NCBI GenBank assembly: GCA_963781785.1
Contig: CAWAHD010000005.1
Location: 2,790,001 to 2,854,000 of the forward strand
DNA length: 64,000 nt
Origin: CAWAHD01 sp963781785
GTDB taxonomy: Bacteria > Planctomycetota > Planctomycetia > Isosphaerales > Isosphaeraceae
Direction of reading: 5' to 3'
Every line of letters starts with the position of its first letter. The stretch's first letter is position 1. The position numbers were made by a program, and so were the translations under genes. Of this stretch, positions 1 to 15,587 are shown piece by piece. The notes under the pieces are model-generated. The model was not told the DNA's origin, searched no databases, and saw only the letters and a list, made by a program, of their open reading frames with translations.

Positions 1-128
1 AGTCCAGAAGATCCGGGCTGATGCATTCGGATTACGTTGCGCGTTTTTTTCCCTTGCAAACGCGGGCAAAGGATCGCTCGGTCACGCCCCCGCTCCGTGC
101 TTGGTCCCTGGTCCAACATCCGTTGTCC

Positions 129-677
129 TCAATTCTTTTTCCGCTCGGCGGCCCCCTCGAGTGCCTTCTTCGCGCCCACGTCGTGCCGCGAGAGCTGGGT
201 CGTCACGCGTGCCAGGCTTTCCGCCAGCTCGGTCAGCCGGTCGAGCGTGGAGATATAGTTCCGGTTCGGCTCGCTGCGATACGAGTTGATCGCGTTCTGC
301 ACCTTGAGCCTGGCATCTTCCAGCTCCGGCGTGTGCGCTCCGTTCTGCTGGGCGGCCTGGACTGCGGCATTGACCGCGGTCATGAGATTGCTGAGCCGCT
401 CGTCGACCTTCTTGAAGCTGGCCGAGATCTCTTCCTTCGCGGTGTCGAATTCCCCGGACTTGGTACCGATCCGGGTCCTGAGCTCGTCGGACTGCCGGAC
501 AGCCAGCGCCGCCGCACGCTTGTCCTTCATGCGAGCTTCTTCCGCGAAAGCGAGCCTCGCTTTGGCGGCTTCAGCGCTCGAATAAAGGAAATAGGCGGTG
601 ACCCCCAGGATGACCGTGAGCGTGATGAACGCCGCTACGGCGATCTTGAGGCCCGCCGACTCTTCGGCTTCTGCCAT
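129..677 (-). CDS. membrane-anchored coiled-coil protein, paralogue of 48705..49523
   Basis: About 182 residues. One N-terminal transmembrane helix (about residues 10-32 of the ATG at 677) is followed by a long charged, Ala/Lys/Glu-rich helical region that looks like a coiled coil; no enzyme motif is visible. ATG at 677 is preferred over an in-frame ATG at 692 because a GGAG lies about 9 bases upstream. The same architecture, and local similarity such as (T/S)RIGxKxGE and NxxISTLDRLTELxESL versus FISSLEQLTRLMGNQSL, recurs in the protein at 48705..49523, so the two are paralogues. It is divergent from the poly-HAMP kinase that starts at 1165. Function unknown; a structural or signalling partner of the neighbouring kinases is only an inference. 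Confidence 0.75.
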   Translation of the reverse strand: MAEAEESAGLKIAVAAFITLTVILGVTAYFLYSSAEAAKARLAFAEEARMKDKRAAALAVRQSDELRTRIGTKSGEFDTAKEEISASFKKVDERLSNLMTAVNAAVQAAQQNGAHTPELEDARLKVQNAINSYRSEPNRNYISTLDRLTELAESLARVTTQLSRHDVGAKKALEGAAERKKN

Positions 678-1164
678 GGTTGATTTCTCCACCCCAACGG
701 AGCGGTGGCGACACGCTCATGCGATCCGTCGGGTTGGTGATGGTATATCACATGCCGGGTGCGAAAGGCGACACAAAGTCTGCGCAAGGTCGCGAGCGTC
801 GTCCCACGGGACTGACGGCACTCGCCGGCTGACGGGTGGGCTCACACGTGGGCGCGGGGCGACTTACGCGTTATGCTCGATTGCAAGCTCCTGGTACTCC
901 ATCCACGTGTACGCCTGAATCGTCGGTCATGGCAATCCTCGGTGTGCCGGTCTCATGCGATACCGAAGAGAAGATTCACGCCGCAGGTAACCCGAAGACG
1001 CGCGAGGTGTGTCGCTACGAGACAGCCCCGCCGGAAGAACCTGCGCACGAGTGCGAGCCGACAGCAGAGCAGGCGCGTCGCGATATCGACCGTCGAAGGA
1101 ATGTGTGTAAAACTCTGATGAGGCGATTCGTCACGGAAGTCACATTCAACGAAGGTCTTGAATC
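678..1164. other. intergenic region between divergent genes
   Basis: No convincing gene. Bases about 699-735 resemble the stretch upstream of the paralogous gene (about 49542-49577), which suggests a shared 5' leader or promoter for the two coiled-coil genes. A GAAGG about 9 bases before 1165 serves the kinase gene. Confidence 0.5.
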
Positions 1165-7216
<6,052 letters not shown>

Positions 7217-7253
7217 ACGACACCGAGCTGGAACCGAGAGGTCGTAAAGATTC

Positions 7254-9363
7254 ATGAGCGCAACAAACGACAATGAGTTGTCAAGCACCGGTGCGATCAG
7301 CCCGCGCCGCGAGCCAGCTCCCGCCGCGGCGACGACATCCTGCCAGGACGAGCTCATCAACATTCTGATCGTGGACGACGAGCCCAAGAACTTGACGGTG
7401 CTGGAAACCGTCCTGGCGGACCCGAGCTATCGCCTGGTGTGCGCAGAGTCCGCCGAACGGGCGCTGTTCGCGCTGGTTGCCGAGGAATTCGCGCTTTTGG
7501 TGCTCGATATCCGCATGCCGGACATGAGCGGTTTCGAGCTGGCGCAGTTGATCAAGGAGCGGAAGAAGACCGCGGGGGTGCCGATCATCTTCCTCACGGC
7601 CTACTACGGTGAAGACGAGCACGTGCTCGAGGGCTACAGCACCGGGGCGGTTGACTACCTCCAGAAGCCGATCAACCCGGTGATCTTGCGATCCAAGGTC
7701 GCCGTGTTCGCCGAGCTGTACAGGAAGAGCCGCGAGAGCGCACGGGCCAATGGGACGCTATCGACCGAGGTGACCGCGCGCCGTCGCGCCGAGGAGCAGC
7801 TCCGGCAGTTGAACGACGAGCTGGAAGAGCGCGTGGCCGAACGCACCGAATGCTTGCTCAAGCGCGAGCGTGAGATGCGCAGTCTGGCGGACAACACACC
7901 CGACATCTTGACCCGGTTCGACCCGGAGCTGCGGTATGTGTTCGTGAACTCGGCCATCGAGAGGGCAACCGGGTGCCCGCCTGACGCGTTCCCCGGGCGG
8001 GGGATGCGGGAAGTGGGATTGCCCGATCCCTTGTGTACCCTCTGGGAGCGGGCGCCTCAAGTTTGTGTTCGACACAAAGCAGCCGTGTTCTCTCGAGTTC
8101 GCCTACGCGGGCCCGGGCGGGGTTCGGCAGTACGCCACGCGCCTGGTGCCCGAGCTCGGCCCGGACGGCCAGGCCGAGTTCGTCCTCGGGGTCACGGAAG
8201 ACGTCACGGACCGGAAGCGTGCCGAGGAGGCCCTCAAGAACGCCGACCGGCGCAAGGACGAGTTCCTGGCCACCCTCGCCCACGAACTTCGCAACCCGCT
8301 GGCGCCCCTGCAGGACGGGCCTCCAGGTGCTGAACCTATCGAGCGACGCCGAGATCGTCGCCGACACCCGAAGGATGATGGACCGCCAGCTTGCCCACAT
8401 GGTCCGGCTGATCGACGACCTGCTGGACGTGTCCCGGATCGCGAACGATAAGCTGACTCTCCGGAGGGAACGGGTCTTGCTCCAGACCATCGCCGAGTCC
8501 GCCGTCGAGGCGAGCCGCCCGTTCATCGAAGCGTCAGGGCACTCGTTGACGCTCACTCTGCCGGACGAGCCGGTCTGGCTCGCGGCCGATGCGATCCGTC
8601 TTGCCCAGGTGGTGAGTAATCTCCTCACCAACGCCGCCAAGTACACGCCCGAAGGGGGCTCGATCGAGCTGGCGGCCGCACGGGAGGCGGGTGAGGTCGT
8701 TGTCAACGTGACCGACACCGGCATCGGCATTCCGCCCGAGATGCAGGCCCAGGTCTTCGAGATGTTCACCCAGGTCAACCGTGCTCTTGACCGGTCTCAG
8801 GGTGGGCTTGGGATCGGGCTGGCCCTGGTCAAGCGACTTGTCGAGCTGCACGGCGGGACGATCACGGCCCATAGCCCAGGCCTCAACAAGGGAAGCACCT
8901 TCACTGTTCGTTTGCCGCTCGTCGATGGTTACCCAGCGGAGACGGGGCCGCGCCCGATTCCCGCGGCGCGCCGGCAAGCTGCGCGGCGTCGGGCCGGCGG
9001 GTGCTGGTGGTTGATGATCACGTGGACGGGGCCGAGACTCTGGCGCGGGTGCTGGGATTTTCCGGACATCAGACCCGGATCGCCCATAGCGGCCCGGAGG
9101 CCCTGGATGCGGCTCGCCCGTTCAAACCCGAGGTGGTTTTCCTCGACATCGGTCTTCCCGGCATGAGCGGATACGAGGTGGCGAAGCGATTACGCGCGGA
9201 CCCGTCGATCGGCAAGACCGTGCTCGTCGCACTCACCGGCTGGGGAAGCGACGAGGATAAGCGGCGGTCGAAGGAGGCCGGCTTCGACTTCCATCTCACC
9301 AAACCCGTCGACGTCACAGCGATTGAAACGATCCTCGAAAGGGTTGCGAAGGGGGCGGGGTAA
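7254..9363 (+). CDS. hybrid histidine kinase REC-PAS-HisKA-HATPase-REC (frameshifted)
   Basis: About 700 residues when restored. N-terminal receiver (IVDDEP, LDIRMPDMSG, KPI), a coiled-coil linker, a PAS domain (LADNTPDILTRFD), HisKA (LATLAHELRNPLAP), HATPase (NLLTNAAKYTP, DTGIGIP, GIGLALV) and a C-terminal receiver (VLVVDDH, LDIGLPGMSG, LTKPVD). Three one-base shifts break the frame: an extra C near 8055, an extra A near 8312, and a lost base between about 8925 and 8945. Protein homology continues across each one. It starts at ATG 7254, 37 bp after the poly-HAMP kinase, with GAGAGG upstream. The receiver at the N-terminus suggests it is phosphorylated by an upstream kinase, possibly the poly-HAMP protein. 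Confidence 0.82.
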
Positions 9364-9460
9364 CGAGAGCTGCTGAAAAGCTTGGGGGCAGTTGTGCCGG
9401 CGGCGTGGGCCTGAGTGCGTTGCGTTCGTCGCAGGAACGAACGACGGCGCGAGCCACCGT

Positions 9461-9608
9461 TCCCTTTCCCCCCCTTGCGAAGGGGGGGCCATGCGGAGGT
9501 GGCGCTGGGGCCTTGGACTTCGAAGAACGAAGATCGCTCGACGGCCTTGTGACTGGCGGCGCCGCGACCACCCCTCCTAACCCCCCCTTCGCAAGGGGGG
9601 GAAAAGGG
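9461..9608. repeat. inverted pair of REP-like palindromic elements
   Basis: Two near-palindromic C-run/TTGCGAA/G-run elements lie at 9461-9488 and 9581-9608 in opposite orientation, separated by about 92 bp. The second copy encodes the last codons and supplies the stop of the kinase-protease gene on the minus strand. Such G/C-run palindromes are typical intergenic REP/MITE-like repeats. The pair could also fold into a bidirectional transcription barrier between the convergent genes. Confidence 0.6.
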
Positions 9609-12600
9609 CGCAGCGAAATCCGGGGGAACGCGCGGCTCGCGAAAGGCCGAGGCGTCCCACGTTCATGGTGTCGCCGAACTTCGCGTCGATGATCCTCACA
9701 TCGTTGAGCAGCGCGAAGTTTTCAAACACGGCCGTGAACGGCGCCGCCGAGATGTTGGAAGCCGACAGGCCGATCTTGACCTTGGCGGGCAGGTCAAGAT
9801 CGATTCCCTTGATCGGAACAGGAAGCGCCGCGCGATCGTGGCTTGTCCCCCAGACCACCCGCCCCTTGCGACGCATCAGGAGGAGATACGCGGGCGCGTC
9901 CGGCGGAATGGACTCATTCTGACTCAGCACTCGCTTCCCACCTTTGATCACTTCAAACAAGACCTTGTCGACCAGATGCATCGACCCGGCAGCCACGCCG
10001 GAGGTTCTCTCAAGCCTGACGAAGTTGTCCTTGTCGTGGTACAAGAGCAAGCCAGCGCCTTGAAATGTCGAGAGAATGCGATTGCCCTGCCGATCCTCGG
10101 GCAGGGCCAACCCGGGACTGATCTCCCCGGTCACTTGAACCACGGCGGCAAAGTCGCCTTTGACTTCAGTCAGGCTCATCGGGGCGTTGTGCAGGGGCTT
10201 CGTCTTGTCGCGGCCGGAGACGGTCTCGGGCGCAAGAGTGTGCAGCTTGTCGCCGGGAATCTCGATCGTGATCCTGTCGCTCTCCACGTCCTTGACGAGC
10301 CGGCAGTCCTTGTCGGGATCGACGAGCGGCCCGAGCAGGGCGATGCTCTCGCGGCGAACGGACTTCAAGATCTGCTCGAGGGGAGCGCCGGGCGGATGCA
10401 TCCGACCGGGCCGCTCAGGCAGGTCGTACGCTCTGGGCTTGGAGTACACAAGCTGACCGTTCTGGTACCGGTGTGCGGTCTGAACGAGGATGCTGTTTGG
10501 GGCCGGACCTTGACCGCTCAGGGCGACCTGGACTCGCCCCGAGGCAGACGCCTTATCGGGGCCGCGCCGGAGCTCGACCCCTCGGGTGTCGCCAAGTGGC
10601 GGCCAGGAGCCGTCACTGTAGGGGACGACCGTCAGGGCGGCCGCCGGCGCGACGTGCACCAGCACAGCATTGACCATTCCCTTGGGATCGACGACCTGGG
10701 CCTTGATCTCGAGCTCAGCGGCTTCGGGCTGGATGGACTTGAGCGTCAAGTCCAGGGCGCCGATTTGCCCGGCGAGCGCCCGGCGGACGTCGTCGGCCGG
10801 AATCAAATAGGCGATCGGCTGGGCAGACCCCCGCCGAGCCACGGGCACGGCTCCGCCGGTGGAGCTGGCCGTCCCGGGCAACGGGCTCACGCTCACGCCG
10901 ATGAGCGTGCCGGTCCTTTCCTCGACGATGGGGCCCCCACTCTCACCTGGTGCGCGTGCCTCATCCATCTGAAGGGACACGAGCTGGCCTCGCCCGTCGC
11001 GAACGACGGCCGCGATCGCCCCGCGAATAATCGTGACCGAAGGATTGCTCGTTCGACCCGCGACCGCGCTCTGCGTGCTGCTCGACGGAAAGCCGGCTCC
11101 CAGGTAGGCCATCCCCTCCGTCGGTTCCAACCGGTTCTGCATGTTGATTGGCGCGGGCGGCCGCTTGACATGCTTGACCCGCAAGAACGCCAGAAGCGCG
11201 CTGCCGTCGTCGGAGGCGTCGGCGGCGACCACCTGCGCGGGAAGAGTCTGCTCCTCCTGGGGCCCCTGCCCGCTCAGGAAAATGGCTTCGATCTCGGGCG
11301 TGCTTCCTTTGGGCACACGATGTCCATGCCTGTTGGAAAGGTCGGGCATCGCGACGTGCCGGCTGGTCGCCAGCAGCACGGAGTCTCCCATCACCTCGAT
11401 GACGACACCCGTCCCCGACGCGAGGGTCTGGCCGGCGACCTGATGCTTGAGGTAGACCGTTGCCTCGGTGATGCGGCGGACCTGGTTCGCCACCTTGTCG
11501 AGCTCGGCACGTGCGATCTGTTCGGCTTTCAAGGCGCGTTCGGTTTGTTCCTTGGCGACCCTCTCGGCATCGAGGGCGCGGTTCCGCTCGGCCTGTGCCA
11601 ACCGCTCGGCCCGCGTTGCGCGCAACGCCTGCCAGACGCTGACTGCTGTCGCCAGGACCAAAAGCGCAGTAAATGCCGCGGCCGTGACCAGCCACGGCCG
11701 GTACTTCCGCGCAAACTTTCGAAGCCGGTAAGTGGCCGATGGCGGCCCCGCCTCGACCGGATCGCCGGTCAGGTAGCGCTGGATGTCGCGCGCCAGGGCG
11801 CTCGGCGTATCGTACCGCCGCACCCGGTCCTTCTCGAGCGCGCGCATCACGATCCAGTCGAGCTCGCCGCGCACCAGCCGCGCGAGGCGTGCCGGTTCCA
11901 TCTTCCGTTGCGCCGAGATCGTCGCCAACGACGTTTTCGAGTCGCTCAAGCGCGTGCTCGGCTTGGGGGTGTCGTCCTCGCGAATCCGCCGCAGGATCGC
12001 GATATAGGCCGCTTGCTTGAGCCTGGCGCGCTGGAGCGGCGTGCTGCCGGTCAAGAGCTCGTAGAGCACCACGCCCAGCGAATAGATGTCGCTCCGCGAA
12101 TCGATGTCCAGGGCACCCATCTCGGCCTGCTCGGGGCTCATGTATTCCAGCGTGCCGACGATCTGGCCGAACTGTGTGAACATGGTTTTCTCGGTCAGCC
12201 GCTGGTCGGTCGCCTTGGCCACGCCGAAGTCGATCACCTTGGCCACCGGCTTGCCGTCATGGAGCGTGACCAGCACATTCGAGGGCTTGATGTCGCGGTG
12301 GATGATGCCCTTCTGATGCGCATGCTGGATCGCATTGCAGACCGGCATGAACAGTTCCAGGCGCTCTTTGGGAGTGAGCTGGTTACGGTCGCAATACTCG
12401 GTGATCGGGACGCCCCGCACCAGCTCCATGACGAAGTACGGCCGCCCGGTTTCTGTGGCGCCGGCGTCGAGCACGCGGGCGATGTGCTGGTGGTCCATCA
12501 AGGCCAGTGCCTGGCGCTCGGCCTCGAAGCGGGCGATCACCTGGGCCGTGTCCATCCCCGGCTTGATGATCTTGAGAGCAACCCGGCGGCGGACCGGCGT

Positions 12601-12879
12601 CTCCTGCTCGGCCATGTAGACGACGCCCATTCCGCCTTCGCCGATTTCCTGGAGCAGTTTATAGGGACCGATCCGGGAGCCTGGACCTTCGAGGATCGGG
12701 CGGGATGCGAGCGGGGGATGGTCGCTCGGCGCGACGGTTGCGTCCAGCTCGCCGCGGTCTTGCGCACCGAGTTCCTTGATCTGGATCCCCCGGCGCAGCG
12801 CGCACGCGGGGCAATATCCGTCGGCGGCATTCGCGGGTAGTTCCCGGCCACAGCCCGCGCAGCGGTCATTTTCTGCCAT
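9577..12879 (-). CDS. Ser/Thr protein kinase fused to trypsin-like protease and ConA-like domain
   Basis: About 1,100 residues, intact. Domains in order: small zinc ribbon (CAGC ... CPAC) at residues 6-26; protein kinase at about 70-355 (GEGGMG loop, VALK lysine, HRDIKPSN catalytic loop, DFG, SPEQ); transmembrane helix at about 394-416; coiled coil; serine-protease domain at about 470-690 with ATSRHV for His, DASDDGSALL for Asp and GESGGP for the nucleophilic Ser; a C-terminal jelly-roll region with GAGLLLYHDKDNFVRLER, like DUF1349/concanavalin-type domains. ATG 12879 is chosen over 12906 because a GGAG precedes it. The kinase should be cytoplasmic and the protease and lectin-like part beyond the membrane, so this looks like a one-protein signal receptor. 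The extreme C-terminus is encoded by a REP-like repeat. Confidence 0.88.
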   Translation of the reverse strand: MAENDRCAGCGRELPANAADGYCPACALRRGIQIKELGAQDRGELDATVAPSDHPPLASRPILEGPGSRIGPYKLLQEIGEGGMGVVYMAEQETPVRRRVALKIIKPGMDTAQVIARFEAERQALALMDHQHIARVLDAGATETGRPYFVMELVRGVPITEYCDRNQLTPKERLELFMPVCNAIQHAHQKGIIHRDIKPSNVLVTLHDGKPVAKVIDFGVAKATDQRLTEKTMFTQFGQIVGTLEYMSPEQAEMGALDIDSRSDIYSLGVVLYELLTGSTPLQRARLKQAAYIAILRRIREDDTPKPSTRLSDSKTSLATISAQRKMEPARLARLVRGELDWIVMRALEKDRVRRYDTPSALARDIQRYLTGDPVEAGPPSATYRLRKFARKYRPWLVTAAAFTALLVLATAVSVWQALRATRAERLAQAERNRALDAERVAKEQTERALKAEQIARAELDKVANQVRRITEATVYLKHQVAGQTLASGTGVVIEVMGDSVLLATSRHVAMPDLSNRHGHRVPKGSTPEIEAIFLSGQGPQEEQTLPAQVVAADASDDGSALLAFLRVKHVKRPPAPINMQNRLEPTEGMAYLGAGFPSSSTQSAVAGRTSNPSVTIIRGAIAAVVRDGRGQLVSLQMDEARAPGESGGPIVEERTGTLIGVSVSPLPGTASSTGGAVPVARRGSAQPIAYLIPADDVRRALAGQIGALDLTLKSIQPEAAELEIKAQVVDPKGMVNAVLVHVAPAAALTVVPYSDGSWPPLGDTRGVELRRGPDKASASGRVQVALSGQGPAPNSILVQTAHRYQNGQLVYSKPRAYDLPERPGRMHPPGAPLEQILKSVRRESIALLGPLVDPDKDCRLVKDVESDRITIEIPGDKLHTLAPETVSGRDKTKPLHNAPMSLTEVKGDFAAVVQVTGEISPGLALPEDRQGNRILSTFQGAGLLLYHDKDNFVRLERTSGVAAGSMHLVDKVLFEVIKGGKRVLSQNESIPPDAPAYLLLMRRKGRVVWGTSHDRAALPVPIKGIDLDLPAKVKIGLSASNISAAPFTAVFENFALLNDVRIIDAKFGDTMNVGRLGLSRAARSPGFRCALFPPLRRGG

Positions 12880-13159
12880 TGCGTGGGCTCCAAGGCTGAT
12901 GCGCATCAGGTCGCATGACCGCGAAGAGGTCGCGGATCTCGTCGTGGATTTGCGCCCTAGTCATTCGAGAGTAAACGAAAACCGGCGCGCCAACAATCGT
13001 CCGTCGTCGGTCTGATGGCCGGCGCGGGATTCAAACAAGCGACGGATGCGCAGCTCATCGAGGAAGGTGTAAAGCTCGAAGGAAGATTGGCGCCCACGCT
13101 CGGAAGCGGGACGATAAGGAGGCGGTTGAGCTCGTGACCACCGTTGCGGGGACTGAACC
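12880..13159. other. intergenic region between divergent genes
   Basis: About 280 bp separating the kinase-protease start from the membrane-protein pair. An AAGGAGG at about 13114-13121 could serve a translation start nearby. No other element was recognised. Confidence 0.4.
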
Positions 13160-14002
13160 ATGCGCCCGAGCGCTGGACGATTCGCGGGATCATGGTCGGC
13201 GTCATTTTCTGCGCCCTGTTTGTGACGCTTGCGCATGCCAGGGTGGGAACGGTTCGTGATCTTGGTGCTGCTCGTGTTGGGGCCGATGCATCAGTTGATT
13301 CGTGAGACGCTTGGAGGCGGATGGGGCATGCTCGGGGGGGTAATTGCGGGTATCGCATGCTACTGCGGCTATATGCTGGTGTTGTATCTCAAGGGCGACG
13401 TCAATCCGAACACCGGCCAACTCGTTGTTCCCGGTTTGCGGTTGGTATTCTTGGGGGTGCTGCTCGTCTATGGTCTCGGAATTCTGATCTCGGCCATGGT
13501 GCAAAGCCGGAACGGCCTGTGGGACAAGAGCGACCTTGACAACGCGATCGTGAGCCTGCCGCTTGAGCGGGGGCGCGCGTGGAGACGAACGATCCGCGTC
13601 GCTGGCCTCGCTCTTTGTACGCTCCTCGTGGTCGGTGTGTTTGCCAAAGTGTCAATGGAAGGCAAACCACGTTCACAGCAGGATCCACTCCTGGTATCGG
13701 GGGGGTTGGTTGTGTGGGGTGTCTCGATTTTTTCCGAGCTCATCAGACGGGCCTGGAGTCGGCCACTGGTCATCCATAACAGCGGGTTCAGGGTGGAGGG
13801 CAGGCGTGTGTCGTGGGAGAGGGTCGTGTCGTGCCGTTGGGGGCTCTGCAAGCCTGCAGAACTTAATATCCGGGCCAGACACGCGTTTTTCACCGTCCTG
13901 GTACCCGAGGGCTATCGCGAGCAGATCGAGGCGACGTTGCGCGAATTTGGTAAGTGGGAGGAACCGGCAGACTCGTCTCGTGCATTCGCAGGCCAAAGCT
14001 GA
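13160..14002 (+). CDS. multi-pass membrane protein with C-terminal soluble domain, probably frameshifted at its N-terminus
   Basis: The clear part (from about 13235) is some 255 residues with four to five hydrophobic helices, then a soluble C-terminal stretch of about 65 residues (VIHNSGFRVEGRRVSWERV) resembling bacterial PH-like domains. Upstream, another frame encodes APERWTIRGIMVGVIF, which aligns with the N-terminus of the next gene (RWTTRGMIAAVAW). I therefore infer that the true start is near ATG 13160, with one indel near 13170 and another near 13233. An alternative start is TTG 13229 or ATG 13235. It is the longer member of a tandem paralogous pair. No function can be assigned. Confidence 0.6.
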
Positions 14003-14024
14003 TGCGCTCTGTCGAGTGTGTACC

Positions 14025-14414
14025 ATGGGGCAAGCACGCTGGACAACTCGGGGGATGATCGCCGCCGTGGCCTGGTGCGGCCTGCTTTTCGCCCTCGCGC
14101 GACTGCCAGGCATGGATTGGCTCGTGGCCATAATGCTTCTCACCGCAGGGCCGATTTGTGGAGTGATCGTTCAGAGGTGCTGCGGGGGAAAGGGAATACT
14201 GGGAGGGGTAATCGGAGGGATCGCTTCTTACTGCGGCTACGGGGTTGTGATGTATTTGATCGCGTACCGCCATCCTCTGCCTGGAACCGGTGATCTCCTG
14301 GGACCAGAACACTCGTTCTTGGCGCTTGCATTATTTGGTGGCTTGGTCGGCAGTGGCGTTGGAGTTCTGGCCTGGGCGGTGATGCGAATCAAGGATCCGT
14401 TTGGAAGGACTTAG
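14025..14414 (+). CDS. small membrane protein, paralogue of the preceding gene
   Basis: 129 residues with about four hydrophobic helices. It shares the motif GxLGGVIxGIAxYCGY with the upstream gene (GMLGGVIAGIACYCGY versus GILGGVIGGIASYCGY) but lacks its C-terminal PH-like part. ATG 14025 lies 22 bp after the upstream stop and in an ACCATG context like that proposed for the first copy. The frame is open further upstream, but that extension only mirrors the first gene in another frame. Function unknown. Confidence 0.65.
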   Translation: MGQARWTTRGMIAAVAWCGLLFALARLPGMDWLVAIMLLTAGPICGVIVQRCCGGKGILGGVIGGIASYCGYGVVMYLIAYRHPLPGTGDLLGPEHSFLALALFGGLVGSGVGVLAWAVMRIKDPFGRT

Positions 14415-14459
14415 GAGTTACCGATGGCCCATCTCTCGCGATACCACCTGGACTGACGC

Positions 14460-15587
14460 ATGAAGCATGCGAAACCCAAGAACGAGCCGGCGAGCAAGAG
14501 CGCTCAGGTGCTTCGCCCGCCTGCGGAGGAGCTGCACGCCGAGGAGCTCGCGACTCTGGCGAAAGACGACGAGGACCCTCGTCCGCCCGGCTGGAAGCTC
14601 TCGCCGCGCGCCGTGCGAAACTTCATCTGCGGCAGCGAGAAGCCCAGGATCAGCCGCAAGTTTTACGGCGACGACACCTTGGTCGAGCGCGCCACGATCG
14701 GCCTGGCCAGCAACCGCGGGCTGCTCCTGGTCGGAGAGCCGGGCACAGCCAAGTCGATGCTCTCGGAGCTGCTCTCCGCCGCCATTTCCGGATCCTCGAC
14801 CAATGTCATCCAGGGCAGCGCCGGCACCACCGACGACAGCATCAAGTACTCGTGGAACTACGCCCTCTTGCTCGCCGAAGGCCCCAGCCTGCGGGCTTTG
14901 GTCGCCTCACCGCTTTACGTCGGGATCCGCGACGGGCTGCTCGTCCGGTTCGAGGAGATCACCCGCTGCCCGCCGGAAATCCAGGATTCGCTGGTCAGCG
15001 TGCTCTCCGAGAAAGTCATGATGGTGCCCGAGCTCGAGGGCTCCGAGCGCGTGCTCTATGCCCGGCCCGGCTTCAACGTGATCGCCACGGCCAATATCCG
15101 CGACCGCGGAGTCCACGAGATGTCGAGCGCGCTCAAGCGCCGCTTCAATTTCGAGACCGTCCACCCGATCCGCGAGCTGACACTCGAGGTCGACCTGGTC
15201 GTTCGCGAATGCGAACGATTGCTGGCGCAATCGAGCGTCGAATTGTCGGTCGATCGCTCGGTGATCGAGCTCCTGGTGACCGCATTCCAGGACCTGCGGG
15301 AAGGGAAGACGGCCGAAGGGATCCCGGTGGAGAAGCCGACGTCGGTGATGTCGACGGCGGAAGCGGTTTCGGTCGCGATGTCGGCCGGCCTCGATGCCTT
15401 TTACTACGGCGGCCGGCGATTGACCCCAGCCCACGTCGCCCGCCACCTGGCCGGCGCCGCCCTCAAGGACAATCCGGATGATCTGTCCAAACTGAAGCAT
15501 TACTTCGACGTCGTCGTGCGCGAGCGCAGCAAGCAACAGGGGGGGACGTGGACCGACTTGCTGAACGCCCGGAAGTGGCTGCCCTGA
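14460..15587 (+). CDS. MoxR-type AAA+ ATPase (YehL-like)
   Basis: 375 residues. Walker A GEPGTAKS, a Walker B-like hydrophobic strand ending LLVRFEEI, then a sensor-1 region (NVIATANIRDRG) and an arginine-rich ALKRRFNFE segment, all typical of MoxR ATPases that remodel partners together with a VWA protein. First gene of a four-gene set (AAA, DUF5682, VWA, SWIM) with overlapping ends; the next gene starts 40 bp inside it. The same gene set surrounds yehL-yehM-yehP-yehQ and yehI/molR in E. coli. Substrate and process are unknown; the MoxR-VWA pairing suggests ATP-driven assembly or metal insertion, which is inference. Confidence 0.88.
   Translation: MKHAKPKNEPASKSAQVLRPPAEELHAEELATLAKDDEDPRPPGWKLSPRAVRNFICGSEKPRISRKFYGDDTLVERATIGLASNRGLLLVGEPGTAKSMLSELLSAAISGSSTNVIQGSAGTTDDSIKYSWNYALLLAEGPSLRALVASPLYVGIRDGLLVRFEEITRCPPEIQDSLVSVLSEKVMMVPELEGSERVLYARPGFNVIATANIRDRGVHEMSSALKRRFNFETVHPIRELTLEVDLVVRECERLLAQSSVELSVDRSVIELLVTAFQDLREGKTAEGIPVEKPTSVMSTAEAVSVAMSAGLDAFYYGGRRLTPAHVARHLAGAALKDNPDDLSKLKHYFDVVVRERSKQQGGTWTDLLNARKWLP

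Noticed and set aside
9838..12840. A 1,000-codon open frame on the plus strand
   Set aside because: It lies wholly opposite the well-supported kinase-protease gene and has no domain of its own. Long antisense frames are usual in G/C-rich genes.
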